Assembly (NCBI GenBank): GCA_026413225.1
Contig: JAPMTP010000094.1
Location: forward strand, 124,001-188,000
Length of the DNA stretch: 64,000 nucleotides
DNA from: Otis tarda
Taxonomy: Eukaryota; Chordata; Aves; Otidiformes; Otididae
Direction: 5' to 3'
Shown here: piece after piece, positions 1-9,208 of the stretch
Layout of the letters: every line of letters begins with the position of its first letter
How positions within the stretch are numbered: the stretch's first letter is position 1
The notes under the pieces: model-generated
Told to the model about the DNA's origin: nothing
The model's input: the letters and a program-made list of their open reading frames with translations, nothing else
Database searches by the model: none
Program-made: the position numbers and the translations under genes

Positions 1-157
1 TCCTAATCTTAAAAGAAATACTTTACATGATTAAAAATTTCAGTTGAAGTTGTGTTCAAATTACCACACTTAGCCAGCTGTACATCACCGTATAACATTT
101 AGAAACACAGAGCAAACACTTTTTTTCTTTTAAGTATTTGACAGAACATATCTATAC

Positions 158-3100
158 CTGCGTAAGCTGGGACACAGAAGTCGATGCGGAAGAGCCGTGC
201 ACCTGTTCACAACACATTAAACACATAGTCAAGTTCTACAAGCAAAACACAGCAACAGTGAACCTCTGCTGTAGTCTGAACGTCTGCACTCTGTCCTCTG
301 AGTGTCACTGAAAGGGGCATTTCCAACCTGCTCTCATTTGTGTTTGTGCAAAACACAGTCCCAGCCTATGACCGCTGAAGAGTGCCTCTGTGGTTCATGA
401 GAAGAAATGAAAATAACCAAACCCGCTTGGGATCAACCTATTGCTCCAGAATATCTCGGAGGGGGACCCTGGCCCAATCCTCGGAAAGCAAACACGAAAT
501 TAGGAAAGCTGTCTGTTGGAGTCCAGCATTAAACAGTTTAGCATTGCCCAGTTACTGAAACGGAACCGTTCAGAAACTGTTAATTAGTTCTTGTCCTTTT
601 CCAGGAAGCAGTTGTTGTATGGCCTGCAGGCAACAGTCTGACTTCCTAAAGAAAGTGGTGGCACTCCTTTCTCCTAAACAAATATCAAAAGCAGCAAGTA
701 TGCACAAAAGCTTATACTTTGTTCATGAACTTCTGGATTAGGTGACCCGAACAACTTATCCATGACCAGATCCAATGATCCAGGGTTAGAGGAACGCCTC
801 TCACCATTCCAGAGAAGAGAAAGCAGTTATCCTTAAAAGAAAGGTGAAAAATACAAACCACCACCTAGTAACTTTTCTGCTATCTGGACTATTTTGAAAT
901 GCATAGTTACGCATAGTATTCGACCCAAGTGACAAATCAAGATCTCGACCATCACCAGTCAAGTGTCTCCTTCTGTTACTTATTTATATTTCAGCAGCCG
1001 AATGGCAGTGCTGTCAACTCTGAAGAAAAATGCTGTCCCTTCTCCACAGGTAAATTCCAAGTGGCGGTACACTAAAGAAAGGCTTCACTTTGGGAAATTA
1101 AAGCAGCATCAACCCTGAAGTCACCCAGATCCAAAAATGTACTGCAGGCAGAAGTTCAGGAAAACGACAGGGATTTTACCCACAGGTGCACCAGGCTCTA
1201 ACCCTGCCGCAAGATCTCCACACTGGGTTTTAGATATTTTCATTTGCAGACAAACTGCTAAACTGAACTGCTTCATCAGATAAAGTGGAAAGATCAAATG
1301 CAGAGCTGTAGAAGACCACTTTGTGTCGCAACGAGAGTTAAATCCACTGCAATCTGTTAAAGATGCTTAAGCCCTCAGAGGGGCCCAACCAACATCACTT
1401 CAATTATGCAGTTCTAGGAATAAAGACCCAAGTATTGAAGGACGTGAAAAGGAATCAGTTAGCCTCACAGAACTGTTCTCAAAACGATGGGATGTGTTGG
1501 GTTTGGTATTTGTTGGAACACTCAAGTCCCATGTAAGGAACAGCACCAACTTTAACAAGAGTGGTTTCTCAGTGTTTTTTTCATAAGATTTGTAAAAAGC
1601 ATTAGGCAAAAAAAAAAAAGTATTTAAAACAAAAGCTAAGTGACACAAAGTGAAAATGGCAAAAATTACACAGATGTGTGTGTGTTTTTATATAAAGTGC
1701 ACAAGTGTGTGTGTATGTGGGTATGGAATGAAGTGCGGTGTGTAGGAACAAGTGTGAGAGTGTGTTTTTACATACTGCTTTTGGGGTTCCGCTCACTGGC
1801 TCAGCTGGACTTCTAGAAAAAGAAAGAAAGAAAGGTGATCAGAACTTGAAATAGAGCACTGGTACCCCACAGAAAGCAGTGAAAACAGATTATAAAGCCT
1901 CAGCATCAGCACCTTATGTTCTGATAGCCCAGCAAATGTGGGAATTTATTCATAGACATAAACTGTTCTCTCCTGGAACATCCAGTGCCACTGAAAACAA
2001 CCACAAACATCCCAATTCTACTCTGTCACAAATTATTCCAAGACTTCCAGGGACAGAACACAACCGGGCAAGAGGAAGTCCTCAGGTATTCTGCCTCTGC
2101 TCTCTAAGTATCAAAAACAGGAAATCTGTGCTACAGTGTCGTGTTCTTAAATAACCAGCCATCAAACCAGGAAGGTAACTGTAGCCAATCTGTAGATCCC
2201 TGCTGTCACAAACAGGCACCAGATACAGAACTGAGTTTCTAAGAAAGAACAGTGATGGCCTAGACACTGTGAAGGGCAAGTGTACTTAGCGCAAAAAGAT
2301 CAGTCACCTGACCATATTTAGCCATGGCAGCGCCAAAAATACCAAATGTGTTACATCTGCTGTATGGACTGAAAACAGGAGTAGAAATGTCACCTGACAG
2401 CAGTTCCTAGGATCTGGTGTGATTTAGGAGTCCTGTGACAAAAGTACTGTCCCAGCAGGCTTAAAAATGTCCGTCTGCTTTGGGACATCAAACCTACCCC
2501 ATCACAACAAAAATTAACAGCAGCTTTAACAGGAAAGAGAAATCTGAATGCCTCTGTACGCCAATATCCAGGAAAAAGTGAACAGACTGAACCCGCTACC
2601 AAAGAATACAATGCTTTAGGGACACTCACGGGACAGAGGTTTTTTTCCTGGGAGCTTTAACTCCTCCAGCAGGGATTCGTCTAACAATGACCGAGCAGTT
2701 CTTCGGAATCAAGGCATCATCATCTGTGTATTCTGAAAGCAATACAGAAATAAATCAGGAAGAGATAAAAAACTCTAGAACACATTCTAAAGAAAAGACT
2801 GTTGTAAGGGTGCCAGAGAACTAAGGGAAAAAAATAATGTTCAAGGAGTGAAAACGATTTACAAGTCTCATTCTTTCTGAAAAGTCCCATCCCAAAGTCT
2901 CCAATCACATTCAACCTCCTCAAGACGGCAAATCACCAAACGGAAACATCATACTAAGTAATACAAACCCATTATCAGCTCCAAGAATCAAGCACCACTG
3001 AGCAGATTTAAATGAATTTATGATTTCTCTAAGAACCCTTCTTGCTTATATTCACCATAAATGTTCTGCCACAAAACTTCAGTACCGGCCTGACGCCGTT

Positions 3101-3928
3101 AACGTGCAGTATCAGGGAAAAAAACCACCCACGGTTAGAAATGAATGATGAACTGATGCTCAATAGCATCTGCGTGGCAGTGTCCCTGGTGCACAACAGC
3201 AGTTCTATTAACAAGAAATGCCAAACTGTCCTTCAGAGGCACCGAACACTCAAGTGCACGATGGCTTTAAGGGCTCTGCTGAGATTCCAACTCACAGCTG
3301 CACTCTTGGCCCAAAATGTTGCTGGGGAGCAGTTTCTGCAACAGCCACAGAACCAGTTTTCCAGTGCCGCGGCGTACAAGAAGTTGAAGGCAAAGTTAAG
3401 TGACCAGACCCGCTGTTTTTCTTCAAGTCAGCCACCTGTTCCATTGCCATCCCTTTCAGCTTTCTCCAGCAGATTTCAAAGAAATCTGGCAAGCCTGTTC
3501 TTATCAGATATCCTCCCACATTTCCGTATCATTTTCCCTGAAGAATTCCCGGAAAGCAAAACCTTAGTGAGCTCTCCGCGTTGCACGTGAAGCGCGGGCA
3601 CTTGTAGCCTGGCTGTGTGGCTAAAACACAGCTCTGGCGCTGGTTGTCAGAAGAGCCGCGAGGAAGGAACAGCTCTGTGGGGCTCCCAGCACAAGTCCCA
3701 GCTACGGACGGAGGGCGAATCCCATTGTCGCTTCCCACCCCGCGCCCGCCGCCCCCACGCACCTTCTTTGGTCTGGGCGTTGGTGATCTGCAGGTCGCTG
3801 TTGGGCGCCTTCAGCTTCTCCCGGGCCATGATCTGGCGCTTGAGGTCGCGCAGGGAGATGTGGAGGCCGTTGAAGATGAGCGTGTGGTACTTGAGGCTGG
3901 AGGAGAACTTATAGTGCAGGCAGGACAT
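158..3928 (-). CDS. RBBP6: RBBP6-like gene, left copy, exons 1-4 only (continues off the left edge)
   Basis: This is the mirrored second copy of the RBBP6-like gene. Exon 1 is 3928-3763, with an ATG at 3928 and protein beginning MSCLHYKFSSSLKYHTL. Exon 2 is 2732-2630, exon 3 is 1812-1776 and exon 4 is 202-158. Each has AG/GT boundaries, and the lengths 166, 103, 37 and 45 equal the right copy. These exons encode the N-terminal DWNN ubiquitin-like domain plus a short linker. The zinc knuckle and RING exons would lie left of the window. Exon 1 appears to encode the same protein as the right copy. Whether the whole second gene exists, or only this fragment, cannot be judged here. Confidence 0.88.
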
Positions 3929-4302
3929 GGTGAGGGCAAGGCGGTGTGTCCTCGGCAGCGGCGCCTACCGCAGCGCACGGGGTGGTGGGCTCTGCTCTGA
4001 GCTGGGGCCCGCAGCCCTGGCTCGGCCTCCGCTCCCTGTCTGGCACACAGCGCTGCCAGGCCGGTGTGTTTGGTGGCTACGGCGACTGCGGTGCCCCGGC
4101 CTCAGCGTTCCGCCAGGGCTTTAGGGGCACCAAGCAGAGGGGCTGGGCCAGCGGTGGTTCTAGGCCACGTTCCGTTGCCCCGACAAGAGGTTGCCTGGCG
4201 CCACGAGCGGAAGCAAACAGAACAGTCCGGCCACGCCCGGTCACCTGTCTGCTCGCCGTGCAGCCAGGGCCACTGGACTGGATCATCCTGACCGGGAGGA
4301 AG
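3929..4302. promoter_or_regulatory. Head-to-head promoter, left copy
   Basis: This GC-rich, CpG-containing stretch of 374 bases lies between the minus-strand RBBP6-like ATG (3928) and the plus-strand USP42-like ATG (4303). It mirrors 38,165-38,538. No TATA box is evident, which fits a CpG-island bidirectional promoter. Its USP42-like output is cut off after about 14 codons, so in this copy it can serve only the RBBP6-like side, or drive transcription into the antisense retrovirus. Confidence 0.6.
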
Positions 4303-4344
4303 ATGGAGGAGGCGCTGAAGCTGGGCCGCAGGGAGGCGGGCGAG
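4303..4344 (+). pseudogene. USP42: USP42-like exon 1 stub, truncated by rearrangement
   Basis: The ATG at 4303 begins the same reading frame as USP42-like exon 1 of the right copy ([14 protein letters not shown]). Homology to the intact exon ends at 4344. The frame then runs into antisense retroviral env for about 28 codons and stops. No catalytic sequence remains. The breakpoint was produced when the duplicated block joined the retrovirus, or when the retrovirus recombined into it. Confidence 0.85.
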
Positions 4345-5222
4345 AGAAGAAGTCTCCTCTTGGAGGGCTTGGATTGCATCCCCTGTCGCAGTACCGAGAC
4401 TTTCCATAGTAGCCGAAATATTTACTAAACCCTTTTCTAACTCACTCACTCACAACCATGGAAGAAACCACCGCACAAAACTATGAAAGCCAGTGGGCCT
4501 GTCTATTAGGGGGTTGTTACCACGCCTCTGCCGAAAGAGTCTCATGTGGGTGTGTAAGAATTTTGGTGTGTCAAGGTAGGTCAGGTTCCGCGTAACAGTG
4601 ATGTTAGGTATTATGATCCCTATAGTACATCGGCCAGCCCAATCAAATGGCAAGACTTTATATCCTGTATGTCCACAAATCCAGTACCAACCATGTGGGG
4701 CGGGGAATCCCATCAGTTTGATTTTTTTATTCTTGTGGACCTGCCTTTGGCCTTTGGGGTCTGGTCTCCTGCCCACTGAAGATAGCTGGTACAATTGGGG
4801 TACTGTCCTACAAATGTCTTCCCCTTACACCTTGGAGCAGTGCTAGTTTCCCCCGCAAGTGGTGCGGCAGTTGTTAAATTGCACCCTTGAATGCACAGTA
4901 CACCTTGGGTTTCATCCCATAAATTTAAGTTTATCTGCCAATTAAGATCTTCCCGTTTTATCTCTGCATACGCCTCGGGAGACATGCCTAGGAAAGCCTT
5001 GAGACCTTTTGGGAAGACCATAGCCGTTACGGGGTGTCCACTCCCCACGTTTTTCGGCAGATGCGAGCATAACCAACAGTCAGACCAACTCATGACTTTA
5101 GCAACTTTTTCATGGAGCTGCAGAAATGTGTTACTTTCCCGCGCCCCGACTTTATTTGTCAGGGTAACGACTAGCGTCGTGATAATACAAGTTTTTGAGG
5201 CTGTACTTGTGTGACCCTCCAT
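4345..5222 (-). pseudogene. env: Retroviral env, surface and partial transmembrane subunit, frameshifted
   Basis: Three minus-strand frames line up as an envelope. The N-terminal surface part is at 5222-4713 and contains a WLCSHLP-type cysteine motif and N-glycosylation sites. The C-terminal surface part, with a basic RQRR cleavage-like site, is at 4794-4450. The beginning of the transmembrane ectodomain is at 4449-4345 in a third frame. The gene is broken by frameshifts and loses the heptad and membrane-anchor regions at 4344. It lies directly after gag because pol is missing. A function as a captured envelope is very unlikely. Confidence 0.75.
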
Positions 5223-5241
5223 GTAGACTTAGGTGCTCTTT

Positions 5242-6455
5242 TTACCCTAGTGTGGTGCATCCAGGCGCTCTGCTCTCTGATCTTGATTGCTGTGAAGGAG
5301 GTGAGGAGTACCTGGTACGGTCCTTCCCACTGCGGTTCCAGGGTTTTTTCTCTGACCCAGGATCCAGCGGTGTGCTGCGGCGCATCACGTCCCTCAGTTG
5401 ATCCAGGAACTCAGATGGGGACTCGGAAGGGCTCTGTCTGATTGCACACAAAGCCGACCAATTTATAGTTTTGGGGATTGCCCTCTCCATTCCCTTTGGA
5501 ATCCACTCCTGATACGCCTGTAATCTTTCCATATGTACAGATCTATTAACATCCCACTTTGGATCTTGGAGAGGGAAATATTCCTTAACATCCCCTCCTG
5601 TAATCTTATAATGGTCTTCGGCCAGCTTCCCTGCTGTTGTTAAAATTAGTTGTTTCTCTGTCACAGTCATATATTGCAGTAATAGTTGTATATCCTTCCA
5701 ATCAGGATTGTGTTGTTTTACAATAAATTGGGAAAGTTTAGTTACACTTACTGGGTCACTTCTATAATCTTTTACAACCTTTTTCCATTCCCCTAGGTCA
5801 GCAGTAGAAAAGGGTACTTTGATTAACATCGTCCCACCATCCGGCCCCACCGCCTCCCGGAGAGGTGCTTGCAAAACCGTTGGAGCGGATTTCTTCCTGG
5901 TACGGGAAGATACGGGGCTGTCCGGGGGGTCGAAGCTCTGTCCGAGTCCGCATCCTGTTCCTGTGGTCAAGGGGGAGGCTTAAACAAATCAGTTAAATCT
6001 TGTTCTGGTGCCTGGTGAATTTTATCTGTCTTAGTACATCTTTGTCCAATGCTACATGCAGAACAACACCGCCTCAGTTTACCTCTGAGCTCCTTGTTGT
6101 TTTCTCGCCCAAGCGCGAGTACCATAGGGTCCTGTGGGGGTACCATTCCACAGCCCCTTTGCCACTCCGGGTGGTTTCGGAGAGTGAACAACATATCTGC
6201 ATACAAAACCTCGTCCCATTTCCCTTTTCTTCTTAAAAACAGCATCAGTTGTAAAAGGGTGTTATAATCTACTGACCCATTGAGCGGCCACTTAGCCTCG
6301 CCTTCTAGCTTATACAACGGCCACCACTGATTGCAATATTTGATAAGGGTCTTCTTACTTTCCGTACCTCCAGTCCCAACAACATCTTTCCAGTGAGCAA
6401 GTACACAACCTAGAGGACTTTTCTTTATTATTCCTCCACTCTGACCCCCTCCCAT
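5242..6455 (-). pseudogene. gag: Retroviral gag (matrix and capsid), frameshifted
   Basis: The first frame (6455-5967) starts with a real ATG and an MGGGQSGG N-terminus, a candidate myristoylation signal, followed by a matrix-like domain with SPLGCVLAHWKD. The second frame (5970-5242) carries the capsid, including a proline-rich lead-in and the segment IRQSPSESPSEFLDQLRDVM, typical of gammaretroviral capsids near the major homology region. The two frames abut, so a shift near 5,970 separates matrix and capsid. Nucleocapsid, protease and the rest of pol are absent. It is a broken remnant that could still yield a matrix-only protein of about 160 residues. Confidence 0.82.
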
Positions 6456-7309
6456 ATTTATTGATTTATTATTTATCCCTCTTTTCTGCCGTACACAAAC
6501 ACAGCCCTTTCTTTCCTATCCTAATTTCTGTCTAAATTTTACACTTAGAACACTCAAAATCCCAGCCAAACTCTACCCACAACTTTTCACCACAACACTT
6601 ACACTCTGGAACAAATACAGGTTTACAAGAGTTGTTGTGGTGTAAAGGACACCATTCAGGACTGTCGGGGTCCCACCACAAGGGAACAAAGGAATCTACA
6701 ATGACAAAACCCAATAAACTACTACCGCGGTTACAAACACACTTTGGATCCAGTTCAATCTTCACACACAAACAATACAACTCACACAGAAAATCGTCTC
6801 TCACACTTCTATGTAAGCTCTCTTCGTGCCGACATACAAAGGTGCTCACAGTGTCCACACTCTCACGGACATCCGCACACTCACAGTGGTCACACAATCA
6901 TACAAGAAACTTCGGAAAGAGGAAAGTCCCCTTGCTTTCTAGCCCACCTCAGAAGAATCTGGGCGGCTAGGGGCGGCTGGACAGACCTCACGCCACACAC
7001 ACAGTCACAGCTTTGCTCAGATTCCCGGGACTCACTCACGCTCTCACAACACAGGCATTTACACCGTAGAAGGTCCCGCACACAACATAGAATTTTACCA
7101 CGCAGCATAGAAGATCACACACACAAAAATCCTTCACACAAACACTGTGGTTCAACAAGTCCAAACCAGTAGCCAACACCAAATGCCTTATTACGACAGC
7201 CAGAAATCAATACCGGCAAAACACGGACTCACTCGATCTACTCCCAAGATCGCTAGCGGCCGCTCTATCGGTCAGCGAGTCCCCAGTTGGCGCCCCAAAC
7301 CAACCAACC
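6456..7309 (-). other. Retroviral leader region with probable primer-binding site
   Basis: This lies between the gag ATG and the LTR. A possible primer-binding site, TTTGGGGCGCCAACTGGGG on the minus strand, sits near 7,278-7,300 next to the likely LTR edge. The plus strand is CA-rich, so minus-strand frames look cysteine- and valine-rich. One frame (7108-6890) has an ATG. The neighbouring 120-codon frame has none. The part at 6,905-6,990 resembles 21,590-21,660, suggesting the same retroviral family occurs there. Confidence 0.45.
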
Positions 7310-8130
7310 TGGGTACCCACCCAACGGGGACTATGCTGCACGCCGACATCTCTGTGCGATTTACCAGCTGCCCCGGCCACGCGTACAACTTACAGGCCCC
7401 CTCCGTTAAACACACCGTGTGGTCCGCGGCTTCAGGAGGTTGCTGTCTGCTCCCGTGGTGAGCGGCTGGCAGCGGAGGCTCCTCCGAGGAAGGTGCTCGG
7501 GGCACGCCTAGGAGCGTCCGCTCCGCAGCTGCTCCCGTAGCCAAGCAGAGAGCCTCCTGCCTGGCTCGCCAAACCGACGTGCGGAAAACGGACTCCACAA
7601 GCTGTAAGATTGTAAAGTAGGTATGTTTATTCAGCACCGGGCAGCGCGGGGGGTAGTCCCGCCAAAACCGTGCGCGCCTGACGCGGCAACTCACTTTGAA
7701 TTTATACATCCAGGTGTCACATATACATGAAGTTCCATAATTCACCTGTACATATGCATGACCTATCCTCGCTTCGTATTAAAATTAGTCCCAAGGGGTC
7801 ATTTTCATAAACTCCCCCACCTGCGCTTGCGCAGTGCCTCGTGGTGGTGGTCGTCGGGGGTCGTGGGGATGAAGATGAGCTGCTCCTCTTCGTCACCGCT
7901 AGTAACCCTTTGTTTTCGCGCAGACTCGGTTATGCTTTGGTTCTTGTCCAACCCGCAGGGTCGGTTCTGGCTGGTTCATACAGAAGGCCCCTCTGCTCTT
8001 ATCAAGAACTGTCCTTGGGAGGGAGACAAGACTTCTCGCTTTAGATATCTGCACAATGGCTGGTTAGTACAGCACAGAGCACCATCTGTCTTAGTGTGCA
8101 CAGCTGCAATTGATTAATGCTATACCTACT
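7310..8130 (-). mobile_element. Probable 5' LTR of the gamma-like retrovirus
   Basis: On the minus strand a TATAAAT sequence lies near 7,700. An AATAAA polyadenylation signal near 7,630 (seen as TTTATT on the plus strand) and a GC-rich stretch follow, with the leader beginning at about 7,309. This order of TATA, poly(A) signal and primer-binding site fits U3-R-U5. The U3 start is not sharply visible and is placed only roughly. The partner 3' LTR is absent. Confidence 0.5.
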
Positions 8131-8244
8131 GAGCAGTTTTCTTTTAACCCCTTTTCTCACAACCAGGCTTTCTCTGCACCGTTAGTAGTAGGTACACTTG
8201 CCATTTACTTTCAAAAAACACAACAGAAACAAGTTTTAAACGAG

Positions 8245-8796
8245 TTTTAAAATTATTTATTGGAACACAACAACAACAGAACTATCAGATTTTTTTTTTA
8301 AAGGGAAATTACAAACATTCGAGAACCAGGCAAACACAAGTCAAAACAAACTAAGACTTAACACTCTGTGCAAACTGATCTGGATCTCCCAGAGGCTCTG
8401 CCAGAAGATGTTCTAGAACATGAAGACCTGCCCGAATATCTGCCACAAGATCTGCCAGAAGATGAAGATCTGGGTATGGATCACCCTCTGCCAGAGGATC
8501 ACCCCCTGCCAGAGGATCACCCCCTGCCAGAGGCTCTGGAGCAGCCTCTGCCAGAGGAACAGCCAGAGGAAGAGCCTTTGCCAGAGGCTCAGCCTTTGCT
8601 CCACAGGTCTTGTTCCCTCCACGGCTCCTGTGCCATCCACGCAGACTGGCAAGAAGTCTCCTCCACCACCTCCGCCTGAGGGGTGGCCGATCATCCCTGC
8701 CAGTCTGCCCATCTTCCTCCAAGACGCACAGGGCATCAGCCAACAGATCCCCTGGGGCTGAGGGCTCCGCAGCAGCACCTTCTCTCCTCTCCACAT
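8245..8796 (-). CDS. Unrecognised gene, last coding exon with 3' end
   Basis: An acceptor (TTTCTTAAAG) precedes an open minus-strand exon running from 8796 to a stop near 8359. AATAAA near 8,260 gives a plausible 3' end. The protein is acidic and leucine-rich, with a WRRLLASLRG-type basic stretch followed by short tandem repeats of LAGGDP/LAEGDP type, encoded by 18-bp units at about 8,478-8,545. I do not recognise the family. The basic stretch resembles one encoded at 9,136-8,940, suggesting an internal exon duplication. The opposite strand is also open over the repeats (LPEDHP type), so coding strand is inferred from the splice acceptor and the poly(A) signal. Confidence 0.4.
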
Positions 8797-8879
8797 CTTT
8801 AAGAAACAGATAAATGCAACAGGTAACACAACAACGACTGTGCATCAGGCACAAAAGGGTTTCCTCAATTCATAAATAC

Positions 8880-9208
8880 AATGGACACAAACCACACAAA
8901 TCCAAGGTAGTGGACTGGGGGCCCGGGTGCACCAGGGAGGCTGCCGTCAGTCGAGCGGGGTTGCGCCGTCCACGCAGGCGAGCCACAAGTCTCCTCCGCC
9001 AGTTGCTGCTGACGGGTGGCTGGTCGGCCGCGTCAGTCTGCCCACGCTCTACCGAGACAGGCGGCCAATGGGTCTCAGCTGGGGCTGAGAGCTCGGTGGC
9101 AGCAGCCTGTCTCCTCTCCCACTCAGGCTCCTCCCGCCAGCTCGTGCTGGGGAGCAGGAACCGGACGTGCTTGGGTGGGCTGTTCCTCCGCCCTTCCTTA
9201 CGCGGCAT
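8880..9208 (-). CDS. Unrecognised open segment with a KHVRF motif, paralogous to the 8.4-8.8 kb exon
   Basis: The ATG at 9208 opens a frame (MPRKEGRRNSPPKHVRFLL) that continues to a stop near 8,870. The part around 9,136-8,940 (AAATELSAPAE, then WRRRLVARLRG) parallels the downstream exon (GAAAEPSAPGD, then WRRLLASLRG), so the two look like a duplicated exon pair. KHVRF fits the loose RVxF docking consensus of protein phosphatase 1, but a match this short may be chance. No donor gives an obvious in-frame join to the next exon. It may be the first exon of the same gene or a decayed copy. Confidence 0.35.

Larger units (their letters stand above)
1..4344. repeat. Left arm of a large inverted repeat
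   Basis: Read on the reverse strand, this segment matches 38,123-42,466 base for base apart from scattered substitutions and small indels. Position 1 pairs with 42,466 and 4,344 pairs with 38,123, so both ends sum to 42,467. The match reaches the window edge, so the arm may extend further left. The inner end is sharp: at 4,344 the shared sequence stops inside USP42-like exon 1 and antisense retroviral env begins. Only a few differences appear per few hundred bases where I compared the arms (for example near exon 1), so the duplication is recent or the arms are kept alike by gene conversion. Confidence 0.93.
4345..8130 (-). mobile_element. Endogenous retrovirus, gamma-like, 5' LTR-leader-gag-env, pol deleted
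   Basis: In minus-strand order this element has a probable 5' LTR (about 8130-7310), a leader, gag from an ATG at 6455, and then env from about 5250 down to the breakpoint at 4344. No protease, reverse transcriptase or integrase is present: gag capsid sequence passes into env surface-protein sequence within a few tens of bases near 5,230-5,250. The 3' end with its LTR is missing because the element is cut inside the transmembrane subunit by the inverted-repeat junction. The gag matrix and capsid style points to the gammaretrovirus-related class. The upstream LTR limit is uncertain. Confidence 0.8.

Noticed and set aside
6532-7108. Cysteine-rich minus-strand frames in the retroviral leader, resembling zinc-binding proteins
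   Set aside because: The plus strand is CA-rich, so the minus strand yields TGT/GTG codons by composition. The 120-codon frame has no ATG and the neighbouring one ends at its start, so composition explains it better than a gene.
8478-8545. CRISPR-like short regular repeats
   Set aside because: The 18-bp units are contiguous without unique spacers, lie in an open frame, and the genome is eukaryotic.
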